DNA of 64,000 nucleotides from Fibrobacteria bacterium AD312 (lineage in GTDB: Bacteria; Fibrobacterota; Fibrobacteria; Fibrobacterales; Fibrobacteraceae), in the NCBI GenBank assembly GCA_001462345.1, contig LIUM01000049.1, positions 100,149 to 164,148 of the forward strand, in the 5' to 3' direction. Made by a program: the position numbers and the translations under genes. Below are positions 19,591 through 28,672 of the stretch, piece after piece; positions within the stretch are counted from its first letter, which is position 1; each line of letters starts with the position of its first letter. The notes beneath the pieces are model-generated. The model was not told where the DNA came from and did no database searches. It saw only the letters and a list, made by a program, of their open reading frames with translations.

Positions 19591-20130
19591 ATGAAAAAAT
19601 CTTGGCGTTTACTTTCAAAAAAAACAATATTAGATTCTCGTTGGCTAAGAGTCGATCAAGAAGAATGTTTACTTCCTAATGGTAAAGTAATAGATGACTT
19701 TTACACCATGTCACAACCAGATTGGGTTCTTATATTAGCTCGAACAACAGAAAAAAAATGGATTATTGAATCTCAATATAGGCATGGGACAGAGACGATT
19801 TCTTTAGAATTCCCTGCAGGGATTATTAATGAAGGCGAAACACCTATTGAAGCAGCAAAAAGAGAGCTTCAAGAAGAAGTGGCCTACGGAGAAGGGAAAT
19901 GGTCTTTCTTAGGCGAATTCCCAATGAATCCAGATCGTCATCGCGGGCGATTTTTTGTGGTGTTTGCCGATGGTGTAATATCGAAAGGAACTACTTGTTT
20001 CGATGACACAGAAGAAATAGATCTTTCTCTATTATCACAGTCTGAGTTAGAAGAAAAAATTAAAACAGGGGAGTTTAATCATCCCCATCAGCTAGCCGCT
20101 TTTTATGTATGGCAATTAAAACAACTATGA
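19591..20130 (+). CDS. NUDIX hydrolase, ADP-ribose-pyrophosphatase type
   Basis: 179 residues. The NUDIX box runs from about residue 72, GIINEGETPIEAA then RELQEEVAYG, matching GX5EX7REXXEEXG. The domain is preceded by a WIIESQYRHG segment and LEFPAG, as in the ADP-ribose pyrophosphatase (NudF) group, which cleaves ADP-ribose or other nucleoside-diphosphate sugars. Substrate cannot be fixed from sequence. Coupled to the next gene, whose start overlaps its stop as ATGA, so nucleotide-sugar turnover may be the common theme. Confidence 0.85.
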   Translation: MKKSWRLLSKKTILDSRWLRVDQEECLLPNGKVIDDFYTMSQPDWVLILARTTEKKWIIESQYRHGTETISLEFPAGIINEGETPIEAAKRELQEEVAYGEGKWSFLGEFPMNPDRHRGRFFVVFADGVISKGTTCFDDTEEIDLSLLSQSELEEKIKTGEFNHPHQLAAFYVWQLKQL

Positions 20131-21110
20131 CCATTCGTTTACCCATTTTAGTGACAGGGCTTGCAGGAGTCCCTGGTTATGCCCTTTTTCGTTATTTTCA
20201 AAAGTTATTTCCTGGTCAAGTTTATGGCATACGCCCGAGAAAAAATGCCTGCGTTAGCGGTGATACCGTCTACGCTTTTGATGCAGAAGAAATCTCATCC
20301 TTAGAATACGTTTTTGAGACTCATCGCTTTGGAACTGTTATAGATGCTAGTGGTAATTGTGCATTAAAGGCTTGCGAATGTGATACGGCTCGATCTAAAT
20401 TACTGAATTATGCACAAGGGGTCGAAACGGCTCGTCTCGCGAAGCAATACAACTCCGTTTTAATACGTATTTCTACGGACATGGTATTTAGCGGAGCTTC
20501 TGGAAAAGGTGGTTATGTTGAAACAGATCCAAAAGACCCAATCCACAATTATGGAAAACATCAATCAGAAGCAGAAGAAGCGATTCAAGAATTTGTTCCG
20601 AGCGTGGTTATTTTAAGAGTTCCTCTTCCTATGGATTACGCTCCAGGCGGGGAAGCTGGTGCTATTGATTGGATTTCCTACAGGTTTAGACCAGGAAGAC
20701 CAGCCACTCTTTATACAGATGAATACAGGAACCCGATTTATGGCGATGATCTTTGTCGGGTCGTCGAGTATATTCTATCTCATGAGTTTCCTTCGGGCAT
20801 ATACCATTGTGGAGGGAAACGTCTTGTCACGCTTTATCAGATAGGGCAAATTATTAATGCTTTAGGTGGTTATAATCCTGATTTATTGATAGGTTGTCTT
20901 CGAAAAGAAGCAGGGCCACTCCCTCCAAGAGTCGGACATTTAGGCATCAATTGCACTAAATTGTATTCGCTTCTTCCAGAAAATTTTATTCGCCCATGGC
21001 CTTTTTTAGATTCTCTTTTCCCTACAGATCCTCTTTGGCATAAAACAGTCGATCGAACTCCTTGGACGAAGTTCGATGCTGTAGATCAATATTTAGTTAG
21101 GGGTGAATAA
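20127..21110 (+). CDS. RmlD-like NAD(P)-dependent sugar-nucleotide reductase
   Basis: About 327 residues. Extended short-chain dehydrogenase: the nucleotide-binding loop is VTGLAGVPGYALF near the N-terminus, followed by RISTDMVFSG and the active-site NYGKHQSEAE (Tyr, Lys). This order and the STDMVFSG strand are typical of dTDP-4-dehydrorhamnose reductase (RmlD) relatives, but no rmlABC are nearby, so the substrate is open. The ATG at 20127 makes an ATGA overlap with the NUDIX gene; an in-frame ATG at 20109 would add six residues. The 3' end overlaps the convergent uppP by 14 bases. Confidence 0.78.
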   Translation: MTIRLPILVTGLAGVPGYALFRYFQKLFPGQVYGIRPRKNACVSGDTVYAFDAEEISSLEYVFETHRFGTVIDASGNCALKACECDTARSKLLNYAQGVETARLAKQYNSVLIRISTDMVFSGASGKGGYVETDPKDPIHNYGKHQSEAEEAIQEFVPSVVILRVPLPMDYAPGGEAGAIDWISYRFRPGRPATLYTDEYRNPIYGDDLCRVVEYILSHEFPSGIYHCGGKRLVTLYQIGQIINALGGYNPDLLIGCLRKEAGPLPPRVGHLGINCTKLYSLLPENFIRPWPFLDSLFPTDPLWHKTVDRTPWTKFDAVDQYLVRGE

Positions 21111-21912
21111 ATAGGAGCCCAAAGATTCCTGCGGCCCAAACATACCAGGCAAAGTGATGGAATTTCCCTTTTTGCACAAAGGTAATAAGCCAGCGAAGAG
21201 CAAATAGACCGCTTGCAAACGCGACAACCATTCCAGATAGAAGAGCGATGTTGAATGCACCTGCATCTTGACAAGATTGAATAAGTGCGTCGGCTCCTTG
21301 ACATTCTAGCCAGTGCTTAAAATCAAGAAGAGCTGCTCCACCAACGGCAGGAATGCTCATTAAAAAAGAAAACTCACCAGCAAATTTTCTATTCACCTTT
21401 AAGAATAACATGGAACTAATTGTGGATCCGCTTCGACTAATCCCTGGAATACAGGCGATTCCTTGAACGGTTCCAATAATTAGCGCTTTCCACCAATTGA
21501 TGGAAGAAAATTCTTCTTGTTCGTTTGGTTTTGTAAAACGAGTTAAAAATAAGAACGTCCCTGTGAAAAGAAGAGCAATGGAAACTGCTCTTGGGTTTAC
21601 AAATAAGGCTTCTAAAGGATCTTTAAATCCAATCCCTATAATCGCTGTGGGAATAGAGGCGAGGACGACGTAAAAAGCATATAGGCAGCTTTCTTTTTCT
21701 CTTCTTATGATTCCCAAAAAAAGTTGGATCAGTTTCTTTCTAAAAAAGACAAAAATAGAGAGAAGAGTGCCTGCATGGAGCATCACATCAAAAAACATCC
21801 CAACATCTTTCATGCCAAGAAGTGATTTTCCTAAAACGAGATGTCCTGAACTAGAAATAGGTAAAAATTCAGCAAGCCCTTGAAGTAATCCGAGTAAGAG
21901 AGATTCAATCAT
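21097..21912 (-). CDS. uppP: Undecaprenyl-diphosphatase UppP (BacA family)
   Basis: 271 residues, polytopic. Dephosphorylates undecaprenyl pyrophosphate so the carrier can be reused for peptidoglycan and other surface glycans. Signatures: LLQGLAEFLPISSSGHLVLG at the N-terminus (Glu and SGH catalytic set) and GIACIPGISRSGSTIS (second motif with the conserved Arg). Length matches the family. AATATA at 21920-21925 is TATATT on the coding strand, seven bases before the ATG, with no Shine-Dalgarno, so it is probably leaderless. Confidence 0.94.
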   Translation of the reverse strand: MIESLLLGLLQGLAEFLPISSSGHLVLGKSLLGMKDVGMFFDVMLHAGTLLSIFVFFRKKLIQLFLGIIRREKESCLYAFYVVLASIPTAIIGIGFKDPLEALFVNPRAVSIALLFTGTFLFLTRFTKPNEQEEFSSINWWKALIIGTVQGIACIPGISRSGSTISSMLFLKVNRKFAGEFSFLMSIPAVGGAALLDFKHWLECQGADALIQSCQDAGAFNIALLSGMVVAFASGLFALRWLITFVQKGKFHHFAWYVWAAGIFGLLFIHP

Positions 21913-22061
21913 AGCCGCTAATATAGTAAATCGCTACAAATAAATAAAACAGAAATCTTGGATAAAAGAAACAATTACTTCTAAGGTGTGTTTACATTCG
22001 TGGTTGTATAATTAAAAAACATTATATTGACTGAGAATCAGTTCGCTTTCTGTTTTTATGC

Positions 22062-22096
22062 ATAAAAAAAGGCCGCGAGATGAATCGCTGCCTTCT
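22062..22096 (-). terminator. Rho-independent terminator of the FN3 lipoprotein operon
   Basis: On the minus strand, AAGGCAGCGA pairs with the following TCGCGGCCTT (one A/G mismatch) around a short loop and is followed by seven T residues. It lies about 20 bases beyond the stop at 22116. Confidence 0.8.
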
Positions 22097-22115
22097 TTAT
22101 GTAATCAATATGATA

Positions 22116-23390
22116 TTATTCGTCAAATGTGTAGCTAATTGCTTTAGCATCCGAAATTGTGGCGGTACCAGCTTCATTGTATGGAAGAACAATGAACTTG
22201 ACGCTAGTGTCGCTAACTAGGTTTTTAAGGTTGCTTTCATATTCTGAAAATGTTGTGGAAGAAGTGTAGTCAAATAGAAGGTAGTCATCCATGGAATTGG
22301 TCTTGTAGTAGATGTAGTACCCAGTAACGGTTCCAGATGGAGCCTTCCAAGAAAGTTCCACGTAAGATCCATCAAGAGTGGCTTCTAGGTTACTGACTTG
22401 GCCAGGAACAGCGCTGGCGCTTTTACCAACAGTAAATGTTTGGTTAAAACTGGTGGTATTCCCTTCAATGTTGTAAGCGATGCCGCTCACTGTGTAGAAT
22501 TCACCTTTTTCCCATTTACCAGAAATAGGTTTAATGACAATCGTTTTTGAATCTTTAAGACTAGCACTCGTGAGAACGATGTCGCTTGAAGAATTAGAAA
22601 CAACCCAGTTTCCTGCAATGGAGTCTTCCTTCAGTTCGGTTGAAAAAGATAACGAAATATTGGTGGCTGTGTCGATTTCTGTTAGGTTGGTCTTAATTAG
22701 ATTAATCGTTTTTGCAACCAATGAGAGCTGGGATATTCCCAAGTTCTCTACTTCGTTTGCACGGTCGATGCTTGATGTTATATCGGTTGTCAATGTATAG
22801 AAGTGATTTTCAATAATTGTCTGTGGAACACTAATTGAAACGGCAACGCCTTCAGGAAGATCCTCAAATACGTATTCGCCGTTTTCATCTGTCTCTACAG
22901 TGATTTCTGAGGAGGTAAAGTTGGCGTTTCCAAAAGAGAGAATAACAGGAACACCCTCAGCGGCAATGAGGTTACCAGTCGATTGATTAAGGTACATCAT
23001 TGTTCCCTGAATAGAGGCACCAAGTTCGTGCATCACGACTTCTTCTGTTACATCTGGAACGCGAGCAACATTGCCTTTTCCTTGTTCTTGGACGTTCACG
23101 GTAATGCGCATAGGAGCATAGCCGTCTTTGGTAACGGTAAAAACTTGTGTACCGATTTTATTCTTTTCCCAAACAGCATAGCCAGATTCATCTGTTAAGT
23201 TGCTTTTTCCGTCAGAAATGCGATAGATTTTTACAGAATCTAATACTTCACCACTTCTGTTAATAACAAGAAACGAAATGTCGCCAGTTTCCTTGGCTTC
23301 TTCGTTCACATTGATTACAGTGTTCTCACCACAGGCGGCAAGGAAGAGGGCGAAGGAAAGGAACACGAGAAATTTAATATTCATTTTCAT
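22116..23390 (-). CDS. Lipoprotein with carboxypeptidase-like and one FN3 domain
   Basis: 424 residues. Lipobox FLAACG; mature N-terminus GENTVINVNEEAKE. It is a shorter paralogue of the upstream gene: both open with an (I)NVN(D/E)EAKE tag, an Ig/carboxypeptidase-regulatory-like beta domain (ISFLVINRSGEVLDSVKIY), a second such domain (TVETDENGEYVFEDLPEG), a Big_5-like beta sandwich, and end with fibronectin type III. Here there is a single FN3 domain near 330-424. No catalytic motif. Shine-Dalgarno AGGAGA before the ATG at 23390. The 22-base gap to the upstream gene makes them one operon. Likely a surface-exposed or periplasmic binding protein; ligand unknown. Confidence 0.7.
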   Translation of the reverse strand: MKMNIKFLVFLSFALFLAACGENTVINVNEEAKETGDISFLVINRSGEVLDSVKIYRISDGKSNLTDESGYAVWEKNKIGTQVFTVTKDGYAPMRITVNVQEQGKGNVARVPDVTEEVVMHELGASIQGTMMYLNQSTGNLIAAEGVPVILSFGNANFTSSEITVETDENGEYVFEDLPEGVAVSISVPQTIIENHFYTLTTDITSSIDRANEVENLGISQLSLVAKTINLIKTNLTEIDTATNISLSFSTELKEDSIAGNWVVSNSSSDIVLTSASLKDSKTIVIKPISGKWEKGEFYTVSGIAYNIEGNTTSFNQTFTVGKSASAVPGQVSNLEATLDGSYVELSWKAPSGTVTGYYIYYKTNSMDDYLLFDYTSSTTFSEYESNLKNLVSDTSVKFIVLPYNEAGTATISDAKAISYTFDE

Positions 23391-23412
23391 TATAATATTC
23401 TCCTAAATTGTA

Positions 23413-25578
23413 TTATTGCGGATCTACGGCCGTTTCAAGTGGAACGATGACTTCTAATGCGTCTTCAAGAGAAGCCATTCCGAAATCATTGGTTGGGATA
23501 ACCTTGAAGCTTATTTCTGTGTCAGCAGATTCAGGGTATAAGGTTTTATCAAAACTGATGCTGTTAGATGTTGGATCAAGGGTTGTTAGCGTGTACGTAG
23601 TCGTTGCACTTGATTTGTAATAGACATAGTAGCCAACGACATAGTCATTTACAGGGGCATCCCAGCTAAGTTCAATTAATTCACCGTTAACTTCACCGGT
23701 CAAGCCTGTAAGCTGTTTGGGAACAGATAATGGAATTGTTACTTCTTCTGCATCGGCAAGTGAACCTTCAACAACAGAGTTGTACGGTATAATCTTAAAG
23801 GAAATAGAGGTATCGTCATTATTTGTGTAAGACGAAATGCCTAGGGTATAGCTCAAGATACTTGTCGTTGAAGCTAAAGAATAAGAAGACATCGAACTTG
23901 TTTTGTAGTAAACGTAGTAGAAGGATGCATTGTCGACTTCGTTCCAGCTAACCCTGAAATTGGTTCCATCGATTTCGGCTGCTACACCAGCAACTTCATC
24001 AATAGCTAGTGAGAGTGTTGCTGCTGCGGCTTTAGAAAGAGAAGATTCTCCAATGGTACTGTAAGGAACAACCTTAAAAGAAATGGATTCGTCGCCCGTG
24101 TTTAGATAGTTGGAAACGGTGTAATTGGTTTCGTAGTATGTGTACGGAGTTGTAGAAAGAACGGCGTATTCATCCATAGACGGAGTTTTGTAGTAGATTC
24201 TGTAATTGTAGGTTCCAGTAGCTGGAGCTTCCCAAGTAAGGTATGCATAGGAACCGCTAAGTTCTACTGCTAAATTGGTCACTTGTTCTGTAGGGGCCTT
24301 AAATGTGTAAGATATGGATTTAGCATTGTTTGGATCTGCTTCACCAGCAATGTTATAAGGGAGAACAATAAAACTGATTTTGGTGGAATCGGCATCGTTA
24401 TTGAGCATGCTTGAGTAGCCGATGTCGGTGCTTGTGTAGGTGCCACTGGATAGATTAGAGAACAGTAGATAGTTGCTCATACTGTCGGTCTTGTAGTAAA
24501 TGTGGTAACCAGTAGCAAGTGAATCTTTACGCGTCCAAGAAAGTTCTAGGTAGCTACCACTAAGCTCAGCATCGAGGTTACTAATCTGGCCAGGCTTCTT
24601 GGTGGAAGTAGTTCCGCCAACAGTGAAACTTTTGCTTAGGATGATTATGCTACCATTCTTTGAATAAACAGTACCAGAAATGGTGTAAACTTCATTGTCT
24701 TCCCAACGGCCAGAAAAAGGCTTAATGTTAATTGTTTTACCGTCCGTCGAAAGGCTAACATTGGTTAGAACACTGTTACCGCTTTTTGAAACACGGATGT
24801 TTTTAAGAACAGAATCCTTATCTAAGACAGCGGAGTAGGAGAAGGTGACAGTTGTATTGGTATCAATCTCATCTAGATTGGAGTTTACCAAAGTGAATGC
24901 ATCCGAGATTAGGTTCAGATTCTGAACACCAAGATCGACGGTTGCACCAGCACGATTTGCTTGAACAGAAATTTTGCTTGCGGCCACATACTTGTATTCA
25001 TTGATGGTGGTCTGCGGAATAGAGATGATGAAGTTTGAGCCTTCAGGCAATTCACTGAAAGTATAGTTACCATCTTCGTCGGTTTCTACTGAAATCTCGT
25101 TTGGAATAATCGAGGTATTTTGATTGGTTATGATGACTGTGACACCTTCTGCTGGAACCTTGTTTCCTGTTTCTTTATCTGTGTAAAGAACAGTACCGCT
25201 TACTTCGGCGCCAAGTTTGTACATAGGAACGGTAGCTGTAACGTCAGGTACGCGGGCTACGTCGCCGAGGCCTTGTTCAACCACGTTGACTAATGTGCGA
25301 ACAGTAGCATAGCCTTCTTTGGAAAGTTCGAAAACGTAATTACCGATATTATTCTTTTTCCAAATAGAATAACCGAGAGAGTCGGTCAGGTTAGATTTAC
25401 TGTCTTTGGGACGGTAAATAGTCACAGAATCAACGGCTTCACCAGTATAAGAGTCAAGGACGAGGAAAGAAATGTTGGCTTGTTCTTTGGCTTCGTCGTT
25501 CACGTTTATAATAGAATCATCACCACAAGCGATAAACATGGTCGCGCATGCGGCGTATAGAATGATTCGTTTTAGCAT
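23413..25578 (-). CDS. Lipoprotein with carboxypeptidase-like and four FN3 domains
   Basis: About 721 residues. Signal peptide with lipobox FIACG, then DDSIINVNDEAKEQ. The order is two carboxypeptidase-regulatory/Ig-like domains (ETDEDGNYTFSELPEG in the second), a Big_5-like domain, then four tandem FN3 repeats of about 95 residues. Each FN3 repeat has the phrase YYVYYKT or a variant (YHIYYKTDSM, YRIYYKTPSM, YYVYYKTSSM, YYVYYKSSAT). The ATG at 25578 has an excellent Shine-Dalgarno AGGAGGA, so an upstream in-frame start is rejected. First gene of the operon with the paralogue at 22116-23390; the FN3 number (four versus one) is the main difference between them. Confidence 0.72.
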   Translation of the reverse strand: MLKRIILYAACATMFIACGDDSIINVNDEAKEQANISFLVLDSYTGEAVDSVTIYRPKDSKSNLTDSLGYSIWKKNNIGNYVFELSKEGYATVRTLVNVVEQGLGDVARVPDVTATVPMYKLGAEVSGTVLYTDKETGNKVPAEGVTVIITNQNTSIIPNEISVETDEDGNYTFSELPEGSNFIISIPQTTINEYKYVAASKISVQANRAGATVDLGVQNLNLISDAFTLVNSNLDEIDTNTTVTFSYSAVLDKDSVLKNIRVSKSGNSVLTNVSLSTDGKTINIKPFSGRWEDNEVYTISGTVYSKNGSIIILSKSFTVGGTTSTKKPGQISNLDAELSGSYLELSWTRKDSLATGYHIYYKTDSMSNYLLFSNLSSGTYTSTDIGYSSMLNNDADSTKISFIVLPYNIAGEADPNNAKSISYTFKAPTEQVTNLAVELSGSYAYLTWEAPATGTYNYRIYYKTPSMDEYAVLSTTPYTYYETNYTVSNYLNTGDESISFKVVPYSTIGESSLSKAAAATLSLAIDEVAGVAAEIDGTNFRVSWNEVDNASFYYVYYKTSSMSSYSLASTTSILSYTLGISSYTNNDDTSISFKIIPYNSVVEGSLADAEEVTIPLSVPKQLTGLTGEVNGELIELSWDAPVNDYVVGYYVYYKSSATTTYTLTTLDPTSNSISFDKTLYPESADTEISFKVIPTNDFGMASLEDALEVIVPLETAVDPQ

Positions 25579-25797
25579 TTGTCCTCCTAAATAATTGTAT
25601 ATAAAATACGGTTTTTTTAACTTATTCTGAAAAGATAGCATATTAAATATAGTAATAGTATAAATTTGTAATCTTTTTTTTACTTTAGCCTACAGATGTA
25701 GCTAAATTTATTCATTTGCGTATAAAGTATTGATTTTAAGTTTACGTTGTCTAAAAATAAGTGTATTTTTATGATTCTTAATTGTAGAGGAGTGGGT

Positions 25798-28530
25798 ATG
25801 AATTTAAAGACAATTTTTGGCCTATTGATTGTATTCTCCACCTTAGTTTCAGGTCTTGAGACTCCAGTTGCTTATTATGATTCTCTTTCCGTGCTTGGAA
25901 GTGAGATTATTAGTAGTGAAACAAAAGAACCTGTTCAACTTCGTGGGGTGAGTCTGGGCTCAGCAAATAAATCCAATCGAGGTAGTGAATTCTACAATGC
26001 TAAAGCGATTAGTTCTCTTGTAGATGTTTGGAATGCCGAGGTGATAAAGGCTCCTTTGGATTTTACAAGTGTAGATGATTTTGAGACTGATTCTGCTTAC
26101 TACAGAACCCTTTATGAAACTGTGATTCAGTCTTGTATTGCCAAAGGAGTTTATGTTGTCATTACTTGGCGCTCTAGCTCATTAAATTTGAGTGCAAACG
26201 AACAAGTTATTGCTTTATCATTTTTTTCTAACCTTGCCAAAAAATTTGGAACAGAACCAAATGTGATTTTTGAGGTTTTTGAAAATCCAGCTTCTTACCC
26301 TTGGTTAGAAATAAAGAGTGCTCAAATGAATATTATTTCAGAAATACGAAAATATTCTAATAACTTGATTATTGTAGGTACACCAACCTTCTCGCAAGAT
26401 GTGGAACTTGTTTTAGAGAGTCCCATTAGCTTACCGAACTTAGTTTATTCTTTCCAATTTAATGCAGGCACAGAAATCCCTTCCGATTTAAGTTCTAATC
26501 TAAAGACTTTTGAATCAAAGATAGATGCCGTTTTAGAAGCTGGTTATCCTGTGTTTATTTCTTATTTCACAACGGTCCATTCTGATGGCGGCGCAGGATC
26601 ACATTATGCGACTCATGATTCTTCAAGTACCAAAGAATGGCTTTCTTTTTTAGATACTAAAGGCCTTTCTTATATTGCGGCTTCTGTAAGTGATGAGTAT
26701 TTGGGATCTTCTTTCTTTGGTATAGCAAGTACTCCAGCGTTTGATCAAACAGTGAAAGCGAACTGGAAAGATTCTTCTTTAATGACTCCATCTGGACAAT
26801 TTATCTATGGAGAATGGGTCCATTATGCTTTGTCTGCTCCTTGGAATATCGAAAGTTCCTCTTCTGAGACACCTATGTCTTCTTCTATAGAATCACCAAG
26901 CTCGTCATCAGAAATCCCGTTATCATCTTCATCAGAGCAAGTAAGTTCTTCAAGTTCAGCTTTGTTAGTGAGTGTGATTGATGATTTTACGGATGGTAAT
27001 TCACGAGCAAATAATAAAGAGTACTGGTATGTTTTTACTGATAAAAATGATAACGGAGAATCAACAGTAGGTAATACACCTTCTGGAACTAGTTACGTTG
27101 TGGTTTACGATGATGGCGTTGATAATAAAGCGGCTTCAATCCAAGACTTTTCTTTAGTTCAAGGAGAAAATGAAAATGACCCTTATGTTGCACTTGGCTT
27201 GAATACCACTTCCAATGGCTCTTCTTATTATCTAGAAAGTTGTACAGAAGGTTTTAGTTATCGTTACAAAGGCGTGGCTCATCGGTTCCGCGTGAATATT
27301 AGTACTGTAACGGATCACAACAATCATTATAAGGTGATGCCTGCTAAATCCGTATGGACAAAAGTAGTTGTATTACCAGCAGAATTAGAACAAGATACTT
27401 GGGGTGAAGAGGTTGATTTTGACCCTGCCTTCATAGAATCTTTTATATGGGAAGTAAAAAAGGCTCCGACCTCAGGTGATCTTTGGATTGATGATTTTAT
27501 TTGTTTAGGAGCCGATTTAGGTTTTCTATCGAGTTCCTCTTCTGTAGTAAAGACCTCTTCATCAAATGCATCTTCTTCTTCTCAAGCGTCTTCTTCCTCT
27601 TCAGTAGAGAATAGTTCTTCTTCTGTAGTTCCTTCATCATCGTCTTCTGTTGTCTCTTCAAGTTCAACTGTATTAATCAGCTTGATAGATGATTTTACAG
27701 ATGGTAATTCGCGAGCTAATAATAAGGAGTATTGGTATATTTTTACGGATGTGAAAGAGAAAGGGAAATCAACAGTAAGTAATACACTTTCGGGATCCTC
27801 CTATGAAATAGTTATTGATGATGGCTCTGGTAATAATGCCGCCTCGATTCAAGACTTTACTTTAGATCAAGGATTAAATAAAAATGACCCTTATGTTGCA
27901 CTTGGTTTGAATACTGCGGGTAATGGCTCTTCTTATTTATTAAAAAATTGTAAAGATGGTTTTAGTTATCGTTATAAAGGGGTACCCCATCGATTCCGAG
28001 CTAATTTAAGTACGGTTATGGACTACAATTATCATTTTAAAACGATTCCTGCTGCAACATCATGGACTAAAGTAGTTGTATTACCATCAGAATTAAAACA
28101 AGAGTCTTGGGGTGAAAAAGTGACTTTTAACTCTGCTTATATAGAGGCTTTTGTTTGGGAAGTAAAAAAGACCCCTACTTCTGGAACTCTTTGGATTGAT
28201 GATTTTTATTGCTTAGGTACTGATCTAGGTTTACAACCAAGTTCGTCTTCTGTTTCAAGTAGTAGTTCAGGAACTGTTTCTGTTTCAAAGTCGAATTCTA
28301 TTGTAAAGTGGATTTTTATAGAAAATGGTCGGACTCTTTCTTTAAATCTTGAAGAAAAAACGATGGCTTCGCTTGATGTATTTGACATTCAAGGTAATGC
28401 TGTTATGAAATCTAAAAGGCTTACTTCAGATAATAATTTAATCTCTTTAGAAGCACTTTCCAGTGGTCGATATATCGCGCGAATTCGTATTAGAGATAAA
28501 CAAATGATGATTCCTTTAAGAATACCTTAA
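25798..28530 (+). CDS. Secreted GH5-like pseudoglycosidase with two CBM11-like domains and C-terminal sorting-like domain
   Basis: 910 residues. Signal peptide MNLKTIFGLLIVFSTL; the ATG at 25798 has Shine-Dalgarno AGAGGAG, so an upstream TTG is rejected. Residues about 40-345 align with GH5 endoglucanases: GVSLGS, EFYNAKAI, GVYVVITWR, EPNVIFEVFENP, NLIIVGTPTFSQDVE, LVYSFQFNAGTE. Yet the catalytic Asn-Glu of NEP reads Glu162-Asn163, the DWH His reads Arg, the HFYAGTH residues read Gln and Asn, and the nucleophile position of (V/I)SEWGT reads ISYFTT. A Ser-rich linker follows (352-390), then two similar CBM11/CIA30-like domains starting IDDFTDGN and ending LWIDDF (about 391-577, 629-808), more Ser linkers, and a C-terminal domain resembling type IX sorting domains (LDVFDIQGNAVM, LSSGRYIAR). 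Confidence 0.85.
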   Translation: MNLKTIFGLLIVFSTLVSGLETPVAYYDSLSVLGSEIISSETKEPVQLRGVSLGSANKSNRGSEFYNAKAISSLVDVWNAEVIKAPLDFTSVDDFETDSAYYRTLYETVIQSCIAKGVYVVITWRSSSLNLSANEQVIALSFFSNLAKKFGTEPNVIFEVFENPASYPWLEIKSAQMNIISEIRKYSNNLIIVGTPTFSQDVELVLESPISLPNLVYSFQFNAGTEIPSDLSSNLKTFESKIDAVLEAGYPVFISYFTTVHSDGGAGSHYATHDSSSTKEWLSFLDTKGLSYIAASVSDEYLGSSFFGIASTPAFDQTVKANWKDSSLMTPSGQFIYGEWVHYALSAPWNIESSSSETPMSSSIESPSSSSEIPLSSSSEQVSSSSSALLVSVIDDFTDGNSRANNKEYWYVFTDKNDNGESTVGNTPSGTSYVVVYDDGVDNKAASIQDFSLVQGENENDPYVALGLNTTSNGSSYYLESCTEGFSYRYKGVAHRFRVNISTVTDHNNHYKVMPAKSVWTKVVVLPAELEQDTWGEEVDFDPAFIESFIWEVKKAPTSGDLWIDDFICLGADLGFLSSSSSVVKTSSSNASSSSQASSSSSVENSSSSVVPSSSSSVVSSSSTVLISLIDDFTDGNSRANNKEYWYIFTDVKEKGKSTVSNTLSGSSYEIVIDDGSGNNAASIQDFTLDQGLNKNDPYVALGLNTAGNGSSYLLKNCKDGFSYRYKGVPHRFRANLSTVMDYNYHFKTIPAATSWTKVVVLPSELKQESWGEKVTFNSAYIEAFVWEVKKTPTSGTLWIDDFYCLGTDLGLQPSSSSVSSSSSGTVSVSKSNSIVKWIFIENGRTLSLNLEEKTMASLDVFDIQGNAVMKSKRLTSDNNLISLEALSSGRYIARIRIRDKQMMIPLRIP

Positions 28531-28581
28531 TATTTTGAAATATATTCTTATTACTTTGATTCGTTGTTATTAATAAAACCC

Positions 28582-28618
28582 TTCTCTTGTCTTTTGTTCA
28601 TTGCAAACGACAAGAGAA
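28582..28618 (+). terminator. Strong hairpin downstream of the GH5-like gene
   Basis: TTCTCTTGTC pairs perfectly with GACAAGAGAA, with an inner TTTG/CAAA pair around the loop ttcattg. There is no T tract after it, so it may be a Rho-type or processing hairpin rather than a canonical terminator. Confidence 0.5.
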
Positions 28619-28672
28619 AACTTATTGAAAACAGTGAATCTATTTTCTATAAATTTTAGTTAAATTAGACTT

